Origin: Whitmania pigra
Lineage: Eukaryota > Annelida > Clitellata > Hirudinida > Haemopidae
Reading direction: 5' to 3'
NCBI GenBank assembly: GCA_021613335.1
Contig: JAJTWR010000278.1
Coordinates: forward strand, 1,195,501-1,259,500
Length of the DNA: 64,000 bases
Shown in pieces: positions 11,345 to 22,159 of this stretch. The notes under the pieces are model-generated. The model worked only from the letters and a program-made list of their open reading frames with translations. It ran no database searches and was not told the DNA's origin. The position numbers were made by a program, and so were the translations under genes. Every line of letters starts with the position of its first letter. Within the stretch, counting starts at the first letter, position 1.

Positions 11345-12408
11345 CAAACAACTGTTGATTTTCTTTACAGTTTAGGATTGTTTCTATTGATTCATTTTGA
11401 CTATTGTGATTGAGTGGTTAAATTTTATTGGTTTGTTTTGCCCATTACAAATTTTGTTTGGCTATGAACATCGTAAAGGGATCTTCATTCAAATAAGTTG
11501 CAACATATGCTGTGTTTTATCTGATTTATTAATGATATAAGTGGGTTGGATTGCAGGCTAGCTTTAGCTTAGTGAGACATCTAAAGACTGTCCTTTTGCA
11601 TGTTTTCGAAATTCTTGGCCTGGTGATCACTGTATTCAGTATTGGTATTGAAACTTGCGCACATTGACAATAACCTTTAATGCCTTGTCTTCAACAAAGG
11701 CATGATCCAATAATTTTTTGGTATTTACATTAAGATCGAGATTAGAAACGCCGTGCCGGAAACGGTGACCCGCTGCAGTCGATACGACCAATGGTTTCAA
11801 AAGTCAAAGATCCTCCCAGCCCTTGATGGCTAATAAGGCCGGAATTTTAATAATAACCACTCTTTTAAAGCTATCTCACAGTTCTCATTTCATTCGGCCG
11901 ACAGAGACGAAAAACGATTGAAATCAGAATGTGTTTAATTTCTTTGTGAGGTGACTCTACCCTGTTGCAAATCTTGGATTCCAAGGTTCGACGTTTCGAG
12001 TTTGGGTTCTTTGCTATGCGACACAAATTCTTTTTATTGTTATTGAAGGATTTGAAATAGGTCAAGCAATAGAATACGGAATGTTCATAGTTTAGATGTT
12101 ATACTTGACATTTTAAAGGACATTTTGTTTTATTGCTGCCCATTTTTGGCACAAAATAACAAGAAAACGAATGTTGAAATGAACAGAAATGATTTCTTTT
12201 GATTTTGCATGTGGTTACCTATATTAAAGCACTAAAGATTATTAAAATTATTTGTTAATTTTAGTGAAATACAAAATTCATTTTAAATAAGAGATATTTT
12301 ATACCTGTGTCATGATATGTGAGGCCAGGTGTGGATGTTTGTTGATATTAGGTACTCCGATGAATTACATACAATGAGCTCAATTTGAATGTAAAGCCAA
12401 ATATAACT
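11345..12408. other. Spacer between SLC35B4 and the claudin-like gene
   Basis: No gene is visible. A GC-richer segment at about 11730-11860 stands out from its surroundings and may be a fragment of a dispersed repeat, but it has no second copy in the window that I noticed. Confidence 0.35.
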
Positions 12409-13404
12409 ATGGCCAACCAAAAACCGTTTTTTATTAGTTTCGCGTTTGCAGTTTTGTCCTTCGTGTTATGCATTATCGGCTTTGGAACGGGATATTGGTA
12501 CGTGTCGTCCAACGAAGAAAACCTATTTCAGAGTATTGGGCTATGGCAAGCTTGCTTCAACGGATATGAACATACATCGGATCTCATCGGAAAAGCTTAC
12601 CAAGGATGCTGGTGGCTTTTCTACAAAGAATATTATTACATCAGAGACTGGCTCATGCCACGTTAGTTCTAATCAGAATTTCCAGCCTATTCGTTTTTAG
12701 GGATTTATGAGTCTCAATTTAAATTCTCACAATATGCTTGGACATTAGAAGGCAACACAAAAAATTAACACAAAAGTTAAATGGTTGTTGCAGCAATATG
12801 CAAATTTGATGTTATTTAATGAGCTAGCACGCAATTTTTGCAAATTTAGAATTCACCCATCACTTTCATCTGCATCACTTGAAAAAATGCACTTTTCATT
12901 TATATCACTTTATTTTTTATTAAAGGAATTTTTTATTTTAAGCTTGGTTCAAGGCTGTGCAAACTCTTATGACTTTTGCTGTAGTTCTGCAGCTAGTTAA
13001 TTTACCTCTGTTCCCACTAGCCAATGGAGCATCAGCAAACACAAAAATGCTGAATATTGCCTGTGTGGTCAATGCCTGCATAGGTAACTTACTTTCCAAA
13101 TGACTTGATTTTTAAACATGAAAAAGTAACAGGCTTTAAATAAAATTTAATATTGTTTTCAGCATTGCTAATTACAATCTCTGTCATCATTTTTGGTGTG
13201 ATGATTGGATTGGATCGAGCATGGATGCCCAGGTGGGATCAAGATCAATTGGGGTGGTCATATGGATTGGTGGTCTTGAGTGGATTTTTCTCTTGGTTTA
13301 GTCTGATTGGACTTGTCACCTTTAATATGATGAGAAGGTATGAGCTTGAAGAGTCACAAAGTATGGACTCCAGAATTCCCATAAAAAGAGCACCTAATGT
13401 TTAA
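12409..13404 (+). CDS. Claudin/PMP22-family four-pass membrane protein
   Basis: Three exons (12409-12661, 12943-13083, 13163-13404) join in phase to give 211 residues, the usual claudin length. Residues 7-29 form the first transmembrane helix. The first extracellular loop carries the family signature W30 ... G44-L45-W46 ... C49 ... C67, where the two cysteines form the loop disulphide. Two further helices lie in exon 2 and early exon 3, and a fourth near residues 175-195. The tail is short and basic, and ends in valine. The predicted role is a junction or cell-surface barrier protein, but the superfamily also includes PMP22, EMP and CACNG members, so the subfamily is open. Start chosen: ATG at 12409, immediately before the first helix; the codons upstream in frame lack an ATG. 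An AATAAA lies near 13466. Confidence 0.85.
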
Positions 13405-13689
13405 GTTAAATTAAACTTAATTTTGACCTTTTTTCAACTTTGACTTTGTACTTGTTTTCATTGATAATAAACCAACACCTTTACTCATAATATAAGGCTA
13501 TCAAAACATTGTATAAAAAAGTGTCAGAAAATGTTGAGCAAAAGTGCCCTGAAATATTTCAGGATGGTTTTAAAATCTTTGTTATATCAGTCATTGAAAT
13601 TCTCTTTGAGCTTGGATGGGAATCCTCCACTAATCAGGTGAGTGTTTCTTTCAGTGTTGGGATGGCTCATTTCATCCATTCACACCACG

Positions 13690-14345
13690 CACCAATGACA
13701 AACATCTCTGATCTGAATCTGTGTACCTCGATCTAACAGGAGGAAATGCGATAATTCATTCTGGTAAAATGAGCAGTTAGTAGAAACACATAAAAAAGCA
13801 TAAAAAGCGAACAGCATAAAACCAGCTTGCATGAATAATGAGTTGATGTTCGGTTGTGATTCTGGGATAGAGTTTGTTTTATTCATGCGCTTGACTTCGG
13901 CAACAAGCAGTTCTTCATACACCTTACGATGTATTGATGGAAGCCAGCGAACTTTGAAGTATGGATATGATACAGCAGCGATTATAAAAGCTTTCATCTT
14001 GAAGTTTATTGCTATGTTATCAAATTTCAAATTTTTCCGCATTCCGGCAACCCATTAATAGCTATTATTAAACTTGCAACATAAGTCAATAAAGCTGAAT
14101 TAAGTCTTAGTTGTATGGTATGTAATGTTGGAAGAATGAAACCAAAATAAGCTCCAGATGTGTCTTCTTGTAAATTGTCTAGAGCTTGTGCAATTGGTCT
14201 CATTACTTCAATGCATTCCTTCAAGAGCGTGAAATCTTGAGAGCTATGGCAGCTGCTAGCGTCCCATCACGATATTAACATTGTCCTTCATATCATAGAT
14301 GGCTCTGTAACGGTCAAATTCAGAGTTCCAACGAGTTGAGTTTGG
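13690..14345 (-). pseudogene. hAT transposase fragment, second family
   Basis: Minus-strand pieces in several frames read, in order, STRWNSEFDRY, ECIEVMRPIAQALDNLQ, a GFILPTL block, and IAAVSYPYFKVRWL. TRWNS, P(I)AxALDxLQ, xxLPTL and (A)AxxHPxFKLxW are successive landmarks of ZBED-type hAT transposases. Stops and frameshifts show it is dead. It abuts the left tip of the next hAT at 14353. Confidence 0.65.
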
Positions 14346-14352
14346 CTTAGGT

Positions 14353-15533
14353 CAGGGGTGGGCAAACTTTTTGACTCGAGGGCCGCAATGGGTTCATATA
14401 TTGGACCCGGGGGCCGGACCAAGAGTAGATGGACGGTGTGTATGTGTGAATTAATATAAATTAAATTTACATTTGTAACATTAAATGTTTAGATTAATTT
14501 AAGGTAGAAAAGCATAAAAAGAGTTATTTTACAAAACTTTTATGCAATCTTTAATAAAATAGTATCTTCAATTTTAGTGGGAACAGTGTTGTTGGTCTCC
14601 CTTTCATTAAGGAATCAAAGTCAGGCGTTAGCTTTGTTGTAGCAATTCGCAGAATAGATCTGAGGTGTTGATCAGTTAACTGGTATCTGTGACGGGATTT
14701 ATTGATCTTCATGACGCTGAACGTCTGTTCACACATGTAGGTTGAGCCAAACAAGGCCCAAATCTTCTGTGCCATCTCCCGGAAATTTGGAAAACAGTCA
14801 TCTTTAAGTGAGGCATAGAACTCTTTTAATGGAAGAGAGCGGAAATTCTCCTTTAAGATTGCATCAGATTGACGATCGATTAGTTCCAATTGCACTTCTT
14901 GTGGGGCTGTTTCTGGGTCTTGTGACAAGGAACAGGCCACCAGCTGAAGTGGCTTTTCAATTTAAAAAAAAATTAAAACCGACGGCAGAATTCTTCATGC
15001 AGGTCATTCAGTGATTTGCTATATTTATTCACATTTTGGATGGTCTTTTCCTGTGTGGCTAGTGTGGGAAAATGAGAGAAGATTTTCTTTGAAATTTGCC
15101 TAGAAAAAAAGGTCAACTTGGCTTTGAAGGCATTTACATTACTATACATGTCGTGCACATACAGGTCTTTTCCCTGTAGCTTAACGTTAAGCTCATTCAT
15201 ATGAGAAAAAAATGTCAACAGCAAACGCAAAGTCACACAGCCAATTCCTGTCGCTCAGCTCTGGAAAATCATCAGACTTCCCCTTTAACTCCAAAAATGT
15301 ATCCATCACTTCTTTAAGATCCCACACTCGTTTAAAGACTTTGCCCAAACTCAACCAGCGGACACGAGACTGGTAAAGCAAGTGGTGGTCTGCGTCGGTT
15401 TCCTCCAGAAATGCATGAACTGACGGTGCTGAAGTCCCTTTGCTCGTATGCAGTTAACAAGCTTTATAACTGACTAAATTATCTAGTGCTCCGCGGGCCG
15501 GCTTGAAACGGCCGCCGGGCCGTAGTTTGCCCA
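14353..15533 (-). mobile_element. Charlie-like hAT element, defective
   Basis: The left tip CAGGGGTGGGCAAACTTTTT and a right tip reading (on the plus strand) GGGCCGTAGTTTGCCCA are inverse to each other. The last bases (CCCCTG) are missing on the right, where another element begins. Minus-strand pieces give a GTF2IRD2/Charlie-type transposase C-terminus: a RWLSLGKVFKRVWDLK block (15200-15380), a QGKDLYVHDMYSNVNAFKAKL block, and the dimerisation motif LFGSTYMCEQTFSVMK (near 14730-14760). The pieces lie in three frames and the DDE core is absent. Confidence 0.8.
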
Positions 15534-15738
15534 GGTAAAACCGTCCGAGCTGCACACAGCCTTAATGAGATGAAAAATAAGCTCATATGACGCTGGTCTT
15601 ATTTTTCATCTCATTAAGGCTGTGTGCAGCTCGGACGGTTTTACCTGGGCAAACTACGGCCCGGCGGCCGTTTCAAGCCGGCCCGCGGAGCACTAGATAA
15701 TTTAGTCAGTTATAAAGCTTGACCAGCGTCATATGAGC
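15458..15738. repeat. Perfect 124-bp inverted repeat plus inverted 17-bp element tip
   Basis: Arm 15458-15581 is the exact reverse complement of 15598-15721 (124/124), separated by 16 bp. The spacer (with one arm base, 15581-15597, GCTCATATGACGCTGGT) is itself the reverse complement of 15722-15738, the left tip of the Ulp1-PHD element. The arms span the hAT right tip and the first 48 bp of the GGTAAAACCGTCC element. The whole is an inverted copy of a 141-bp junction segment placed at that junction. Confidence 0.95.
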
Positions 15739-15879
15739 ACGCCTTTAAAATGTAAACAAAATGGGCCAGCACGGTTTCGCAAAAATAAACAAAAACAAAT
15801 ATAAAACAAAGAGGAGTAGTGTGATTAATTAATATTTATGTAGTATTTTAAACAAAAATAACTATAAAATTTATAAAAT

Positions 15880-18349
15880 TTATTTTTTTTTCTTTGAAAC
15901 TTCCCTGCAATGGCTGCAGATCCAATCGCTGCCATATTGAAGAACTTTGTCCGGTATCCTCTGGCAGTAGCGATGGTACCATCGGACGCACCCGTCGCAA
16001 GAGGCCATGTCTTCATTCTCCCTCCTAGGTGTCTTGATCCAGTTTAGCTTGCAGTCGCACCACACTTTAACCTTCACCATACCATAGTCTTTGCGAACCT
16101 TTTGAAAATTAATTTAGTAAATTACATTATTTTCTAGTACTGCCAAAAAATGTTAGGTTACCTTTACTCCGGTAATTGGTATGTTGACCTCTTCATTCCT
16201 GAAGGACCGGATTATGGCATCCCTCAGGCTTCCCTGCTCGTATTGGCAACCACTAGGGTCATTGCCAGAGCACAGGGAATGCGCAAAAGCAATGGCCATA
16301 GGTCCGCAGTCGTCGTAACCTTGTTGCTGCTGGACTCCTTTCCGGACGATTGTGAGCACCGGACCTCGAATAAAATTTTTAGCCATATAGGTTATCGTCC
16401 TTTGTGCTTCTTCATTGATGCCGTAATTCAAGCTGTCATACAGCATCACTTCGTCCGGTCCGGAATTCAAATTCGATATGGTGACCCAGTGCGCTCCCAC
16501 ATTAATAATTTGGACGAATTTGGAGGTGGGTGGTCCCGAATTGAATTCTGCAGGTAGAGGTTCTACGGACACCCCACTTAGGAAATCGGTGTCATAAAGG
16601 CTGAAAAGTGTGGAATTGTTGTTATGTTATTGAATGTAATATTAAACGCTTTACTCAAATTAAAATGTTTACCCCCCAATTGCCGGATATTTAATTTTTA
16701 GTAATGACTGGGCTGTATTAATGTCCGTTGAGGAAAACCAATTAGTTCCAGTAAGACGATGTGTAGGTGAAGGCTGCATAAAGATTGTTTCAGTTATAAA
16801 TGAAAAATAAGCGTTCAATTGAAATTAATGATATACTTTTGTATCGTCGTTTTCGTCATCGATAATCACAATGTCCTCTGTTTGTTTGGATTCTGCCTGT
16901 AATTATGATGTATTATGGAAAATGAAGCCAGTTATTAAATTAAGTGAAAACTGATACCTTCGCACTGCTTGGCATTTCATCTTGTTGTGTTGTTACTTTA
17001 GTGCTCCCAATTTTTTTAGCGTCATCATAGAACTTTAAAATAAAGAAGAGTTACTTGTACAACGAGCTCTTCAAAAGAATTGAAAATTACCTTTTGCGCA
17101 GACTTCAGAGGGCGTTCGGGGGCATTTGAATAAATGCCAACTGTATTGTCTATGGGCTCCTTTTCAGGTTTCTTTCCCCATATCTCCTTATCTATCTGTT
17201 TTGCCTTACCAGTCTGCAACACAAATTGCATTAAAGTGCATGTTAGAGATCGAAACGCGATGACCTGAGATGAATTACTTTTTGAGGAATGACTCCTGAG
17301 GTATCAGAGAAATGCTGGACCATTCCGCTGTACATTTTTTTGTAATCCTAATGGAAATAGTTAATTTCATGAAAATATAAGGATAACAGAATAAATACAT
17401 ACGTACACCATAAATGAAACAAGAAATGAACAATTACCGAAACGAAATCATCTAGCCTGGCATAGATTTTGCCATGTCTCCATGTCTTCAAATTTTTTTG
17501 GGATTTCTCCATGATCCCTTGCGTTCTGTTGTTTTTGGTGTAATTCTGAAAACCAGTAATTGTGAAATGCAAGCGCTATGATTGTTCCCTATTATGACGC
17601 ACCTGAACTTTCAGCCCGTTACATCTAGTAAAGTTCCTGTGAAAATTGTTATACACTTCCCCTGTTCCATGTCTTCCTAGATCACCTGTTGTAACAATCG
17701 TTTCAAGCACTTGTTATTGTGCTTTGTATTATTGTATTTTAAAAAATGTTGACAAAATACCCAGCAGTAGACATGTCCACATTGGTGCAAGTGGAACAAA
17801 TATTTTCCGAAATGTCCTCACAAACTCCGGATAATAGAACCTATTCGGAACTGTTCCACTGCTACTTATGACTGCATTGTCCATCACTTTAATGAGTCTT
17901 TTTTCAAACGGCGAGGTATAAAATGTCTGTTAAAACCAATTATTGAGATTAAAGAAAAATGACATTGTCAGTCACCGCCACAAATTCGTACCCTATCTTT
18001 AAGCTCAGTCTCTAATTCTATTGGATCTGAGAACTGCTCAGAATCGTCTATAGCCTCATTTTCAAACCTAATTAAAATTAAAAACAAACCATAGTTAAAA
18101 TTGAAGTAACATTGCCGAAAAATTGAATGATTACCTCGATTCCAGTAAGGACCAAGCATTTATAACAGATTGTGACAGGAACGAACTACAAAAAACTGTT
18201 TGAATAGCTCCCAAAATAACACGAGAACTACCGTAGACATTTAGTTCAACCTGGTGTTCATTAAAAAACTTGAATAGAGTATTTAAAATTTTAAAATTGC
18301 AAAATTCCAAAAATAACAAAATAATGTTGAAAGTCTTGCGATTAATCAT
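15880..18349 (-). CDS. Ulp1/C48-type SUMO-protease-like protein with C-terminal PHD finger
   Basis: Twelve exons join in continuous phase on the minus strand: 18349-18135, 18067-17992, 17926-17761, 17709-17603, 17545-17438, 17347-17279, 17213-17091, 17032-16958, 16896-16837, 16773-16673, 16600-16162, 16098-15880. They give 585 residues with no stop. About residues 367-513 form a C48 cysteine-protease core: H404 in GAHWVTI, D422 in LYDSL, glutamines just before GYDDCG and nucleophile C465. Residues 526-577 form a complete C4HC3 PHD finger (C527, C529, C547, C550, H555, C558, C574, C577) ending in a lysine run. Residues about 340 carry an acidic DIVIIDDENDD stretch that looks like a SUMO-interacting motif. 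The N-terminal 250 residues are not recognised. Exon 1 and its ATG are the least certain, since similar ATG-bearing sequence recurs in the tandem repeats. Expected role: desumoylation or ubiquitin-like processing guided by chromatin reading; inferred only. Confidence 0.78.
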
Positions 18350-18450
18350 ACGAACTACGAAAAGTTCAACCTGCTAGCGGAAATTTTAAAAAGTACAAAA
18401 TATTGTTGGAAATTTTGCGATCAATCATGAACTGTGATAAGTTCAACCGT

Positions 18451-19110
18451 CTAGATAATGACTCGTATCTCTTAAATTATTTACAATTAAGAACTTTTAA
18501 ATACATGAAATATTGCCAAATGTTTCTAGATTAATTATATACTTTTGTTTTAAATTTGATGAGTTCAGTTTGGAGATCAAGCTCTGAGAAGTTAAACGTG
18601 CTAGCTATTTTTAAACAATGGCTTTTTTCACCGTGCTAGCGGAAGTTGGGTCTAGATAATGACTCGTATCTCTTAAATTATTTACAATTAAGAACTTTTA
18701 AATACATGAAATATTGCCAAATGTTTCTAGATTAATTATACGTTTTGTGTTTTAAAATAGGCTGGGTATATTTAGAGATCAAGCCATGAGAAGTTGATTC
18801 ACCGTGCTAGTGGAAGTTGTGTCTAGATAATGACTCGTATCTCTTAAATTATTTACAATTAAGAACTTTTAAATACATGAAATATTGCCAAATGTTTCTA
18901 GATTAATTATACGTTTTGTGTTTTAAAATAGGCTGGGCATATTTAGAGATCAAGCCATGAGAAGTTGATTCACCGTGCTAGTGGAAGTTGTGTCTAGATA
19001 ATGACTCGTATCTCTTAAATTATTTACAATTAAGAACTTTTAAATACATGAAATATTGCCAAATGTTTCTAGATTAATTATATACTTTTGTTTTAAATTT
19101 GATGAGTTCA
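18451..19110. repeat. Subterminal tandem repeat of ~171 bp
   Basis: CTAGATAATGACTCGTATCTC recurs at 18451, 18652, 18823 and 18994 (spacings 201, 171, 171), followed each time by an AAGAACTTTTAAATACATGAAATATTGCC block. Units end in CACCGTGCTAG(C/T)GGAAGTTG. The same repeat appears near 58412, 58615 and 58787 in copy B. The GTGCTAG words resemble the terminal CACCGTGCTCATATGA, so units may derive from the element tip. Confidence 0.9.
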
Positions 19111-19194
19111 GTTTGGAGATCAAGCTCTGAGAAGTTAAGCGTGCTAGCTATTTTTAAACAATGGCTTTTTTCACCGTGCTCATATGACTCAGGT

Positions 19195-22082
19195 AAAATA
19201 AGGGAGATAGCTCCACAACATAAACAAAATTAGCTCCACCTAAAGCGATTAAAATTGATTAAAAGTAAGTGTTTTCCAATACGTATTGCTAATATAGCAC
19301 TTTAAAAATAATATTAAGTTATTTAAAAAATAACATTAATAACGCCAATAAATAAATAAATTTTAAATGTCACAAATGTTTGCAAATCTATGTTAAATGT
19401 TTTGAAGTTTATCGAGATGTCTCTATGAATGTTGGGAATACCGTTGTTCGAAATTATTCAATGTAAACAAGAAACCTAACAGCCTCACTACAAATCCGCG
19501 TTATTATTCATTACGCATCTTTAGAAAGGATGCTCCAAAAATAACATTTAGCTTTATTTCATATAAGTGACTCGGTAATCGTAATGAATCGTTCAGTAGT
19601 TCATTCTGTCATCGCATAGCACGCACATTGCTACAGCCCAGCAAGCATTGGATTTTCTCATTACTCCAGTGGTCAGCTTTCTCAACTCGCTTCGGCCCCT
19701 CAGTAAATTCTCAATTAAAATACTTTATGTTGTGTGTCAGTAATTTACACAATTATTGACGATCCAAAACCTTCATCTCGAAGCCACTTCAACTGTCGAA
19801 AGAACTTTTGAGTGCCCCACAACACAGTTAGAATTAACGAAACTATTTCAACAATTATTTTATTTGATAAATAAAAATTCAACACCCTGTGAGAAGAGTC
19901 TTAATATTGGGATGAAATTCGTAATAACAATAATATTGCCATGTACATATCGTCAGAGAGACTTTGTGTTTTCGTTGTTCCTTGAGGTCCTAAAGATATG
20001 AGTCTTCAGGTGACTCTTGAAGAGCTCCAGAAATGGGTGGGCTCTTACGAGGGGAGGCATAAGAGAAGCCTCTGTTGACTATTGATGACCTATTGATTGG
20101 TTGATTAAGATGAATGATGGGTGATCATGTGTTTGGCGGTGACCTATAAAGTGATGGAGACAAAGTGGGCTAGATGTCACTGTAACGTAATATGTCATGA
20201 GGGCGATTTTGAAGGTGATACGATATGAATCGGCAACCAGTGCAATTGTTTCAGGCGGTCCGTACTATTGAGGGTGGGGTTGAGAAAAACAAGCTTGTTA
20301 AACTTATTTTGGACAGGTTATAAGAAATGTATTTTAAAGGCAGATGTATCATAGAGAAGGGAATTACAATGGTCTAGACGAGAGAAAACGAGGCTATGTT
20401 CAAGGACAGAAGTGCCGATGGATAGTAGCGAACGGATGTGCCCTGGTGAGGTTATTGCAGGAAGGTGAGGTGCGAATCAAAAATAACACGTAGGGTTGTA
20501 GAAGAAGGAAAAAGGGTTCCAGCGATGTTTATGGAAAGAGGACGCGACAGAGTTTTGAGGCGAGCGGGTTTGTCAATGAATTTCGGATATCTGCGGATTC
20601 AGTTTAGGAAAGAAACGATATGCCAATCATTGATGATACCCGTGCAATTCCGCAAATACTAAACGATTGAATTTGCTGAAGACCCGACTAGTGACCACAC
20701 TGCTTATGATGGTCATTATTAGGCTATTTAAAAAAATTAAGTATGATAAAAATAAAAAATGAGTTTTATTTTATAATAATCATAATCACCTAACTTATTA
20801 TTACTCTTGAGAACAATTAAAATTATTTCTACAATTGTTTCATTTTATAGATAAATACTCAAAACCCCAACCCGTGGGAATTTGGCGGTTTCACTTCAAA
20901 GTGGGAAGTCGGCGTTTTCACTTCAAAGTCGGCGATTAGTTATGAGGATCGAGATAACCGATGAGGGGCTATCGCCATTTATTTATTTGGTTAAGGTTCG
21001 TTCCATAAATAAGATGACTTGTACTTGTTAATTAGTTTTAGTTATGTAAAAGAAACGATATGTATTATTATAATGATAGGATTATATTAATAATGAAATA
21101 AATAACATTTGATTAAAGATTCTGTTAAGTGACTCCGATTTTTGCAGATCCATATGTAAATAGTGTACATAATCGCCGGATTGCTAAGCATGGATTCATC
21201 TTAGAGTTGTTTTGAATCTAATTGCTTTCCTCAGGACAGACTGTGCCGGACATTTCATCTTCCTTAGGGCACACCTGATGTTTTTTTTTTTTAAAGAGAA
21301 ACAGATGTTGATTCAGAGCATATTTTTCAACTCAGAATCTGGAAATTAGAACTTCCTTCCTTCTTGAGGCACATTGGAATTTGTTCTTTGTCGACACAAG
21401 CTTCTGCATGTTCTTGTTATGTCGGCTGTCATAGGTTTAGCACATGCTACGGTGAACCACTCGGTTTGTCGCTCCAAACGTGGTTGAGAACTTGTGGAGG
21501 TGAGCTAAAGACAAGTTTAAGAGGATGCGTGGCATCTCAGACATTCATATAGAATCATAACTGGATCAGTTCCTTTGGCATAGCCTTGGGAACAGGTACT
21601 CCTGTTTCCAGAGCTGGAACTTATCCGGGAATACTATCCTGTCTGAAGAAATATTGTCTTGTGGGTTCCAAAACAACCGTTTTCAGGGCTACCCAATAAG
21701 CTCAAGCATGAAAATGTGCCACTCAAAACTGTAGTTTCGTTGTGCACACTGATAAGAAATTAGAGAACATTGGTCGCATATCATCTCATCATAAACTATT
21801 AGAATTGCAAGCTGCTACTAGGTACTGATGAAAATGTTTTTCCCAATTACTTTATAATAGATAATCGTGCTATATTTTTATATTCTGCAAAATAATGTAC
21901 ATTTGTGAAAAACTTCTAGTCATGTCAAATTTTTAAAATATAGTAGAGACACCTCGCGACATATCGGTAAACCTTTAATTAAATATGTATTTACTTTTAA
22001 TCATTATAGGCGGAGCTAATTTTGTTTATGGGGTGGAGCTATATTCATCTCATTTAAGGCTGTATGCAGCTCGGACGGTTTT
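19195..22082. other. Interior of the large inverted-repeat element; dispersed-repeat content
   Basis: No splice-coherent gene was found. 19980-20690 is GC-richer than its surroundings and has GGAATTACAATGGTCTAGACGAGAGAAAACGAGG-type sequence, which resembles the 3-prime region of CR1/L2-group LINEs (weak, from memory). A minus-strand copy of the short (TTTA)n-headed retroposon tail is at about 20978-21010. 20880-20940 has a local duplication around TTTTCACTTCAAAGT. Confidence 0.35.
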
Positions 22083-22144
22083 GAAATCCAAATCATCTCA
22101 GTTATGCAACGGACTATAATCAAATAAATAAATAAATAAATATA
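22083..22144 (+). mobile_element. 62-bp retroposed 3-prime tail with 12-bp target duplication
   Basis: The insert reads GAAATCCAAATCATCTCAGTTATGCAACGGACTATAATC followed by (AAATAAATA)n. It is flanked by TCGGACGGTTTT at 22071-22082 and again at 22145-22156. The same sequence with a different duplication is at 52924-52971. Extreme 5-prime truncation with an A-rich tetranucleotide tail is typical of LINE-mediated insertion. Confidence 0.85.
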
Positions 22145-22159
22145 TCGGACGGTTTTACC

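Larger units (their letters stand above)
15722..19194 (-). mobile_element. Ulp1-PHD terminal-inverted-repeat element, copy A (intact gene)
   Basis: The left tip ACCAGCGTCATATGAGCACG and the inverted right tip ACCTGAGTCATATGAGCACG match at 18 of 20 positions. An 8-bp direct repeat AAAATAAG lies at 15574-15581 (before the palindrome insert) and at 19195-19202, as expected for target duplication; the surrounding element is continuous across the two. It contains a 12-exon minus-strand gene (15880-18349) and about four units of a 171-201-bp subterminal tandem repeat. No known transposase catalytic domain is seen. A second, damaged copy is at 56641-58989. The 8-bp duplication fits hAT, P and Zisupton-type elements; Ulp1 domains are known in Zisupton and some Mutator-like elements. 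Confidence 0.8.
15534..22159. mobile_element. Large GGTAAAACCGTCC terminal-inverted-repeat element, host of nested insertions
   Basis: The left tip GGTAAAACCGTCCGAGCTGCACACAG... at 15534 mirrors the right end ...CTGTATGCAGCTCGGACGGTTTTACC at 22159. The right tip is interrupted by a 62-bp retroposed tail plus a duplicated 12-mer. The left subterminal AAAATAAG...AGCTCCAC...GATTAAAAGTAAG resumes at 19195, after the Ulp1-PHD insertion, and its inverse (ACTTTTAATCATTATAGGCGGAGCT) is at about 21987-22020. Stripped of insertions it is about 3 kb. No transposase frame is recognised in 19195-21990. It is related to the small element at 2109-2621. Confidence 0.65.

Noticed and set aside
13509..13646. 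Possible coding exon after the claudin-like gene, with a CAG|GTGAGT donor at about 13636
   Set aside because: The open frame of ~45 codons lacks a family match and I found no partner exon before the hAT fragment at 13690. One good donor is not enough to call a gene.
16150..16557. 135-codon plus-strand open frame
   Set aside because: It is the antisense shadow of the Ulp1 exon (16600-16162 minus), which has catalytic motifs, splice sites and phase continuity.
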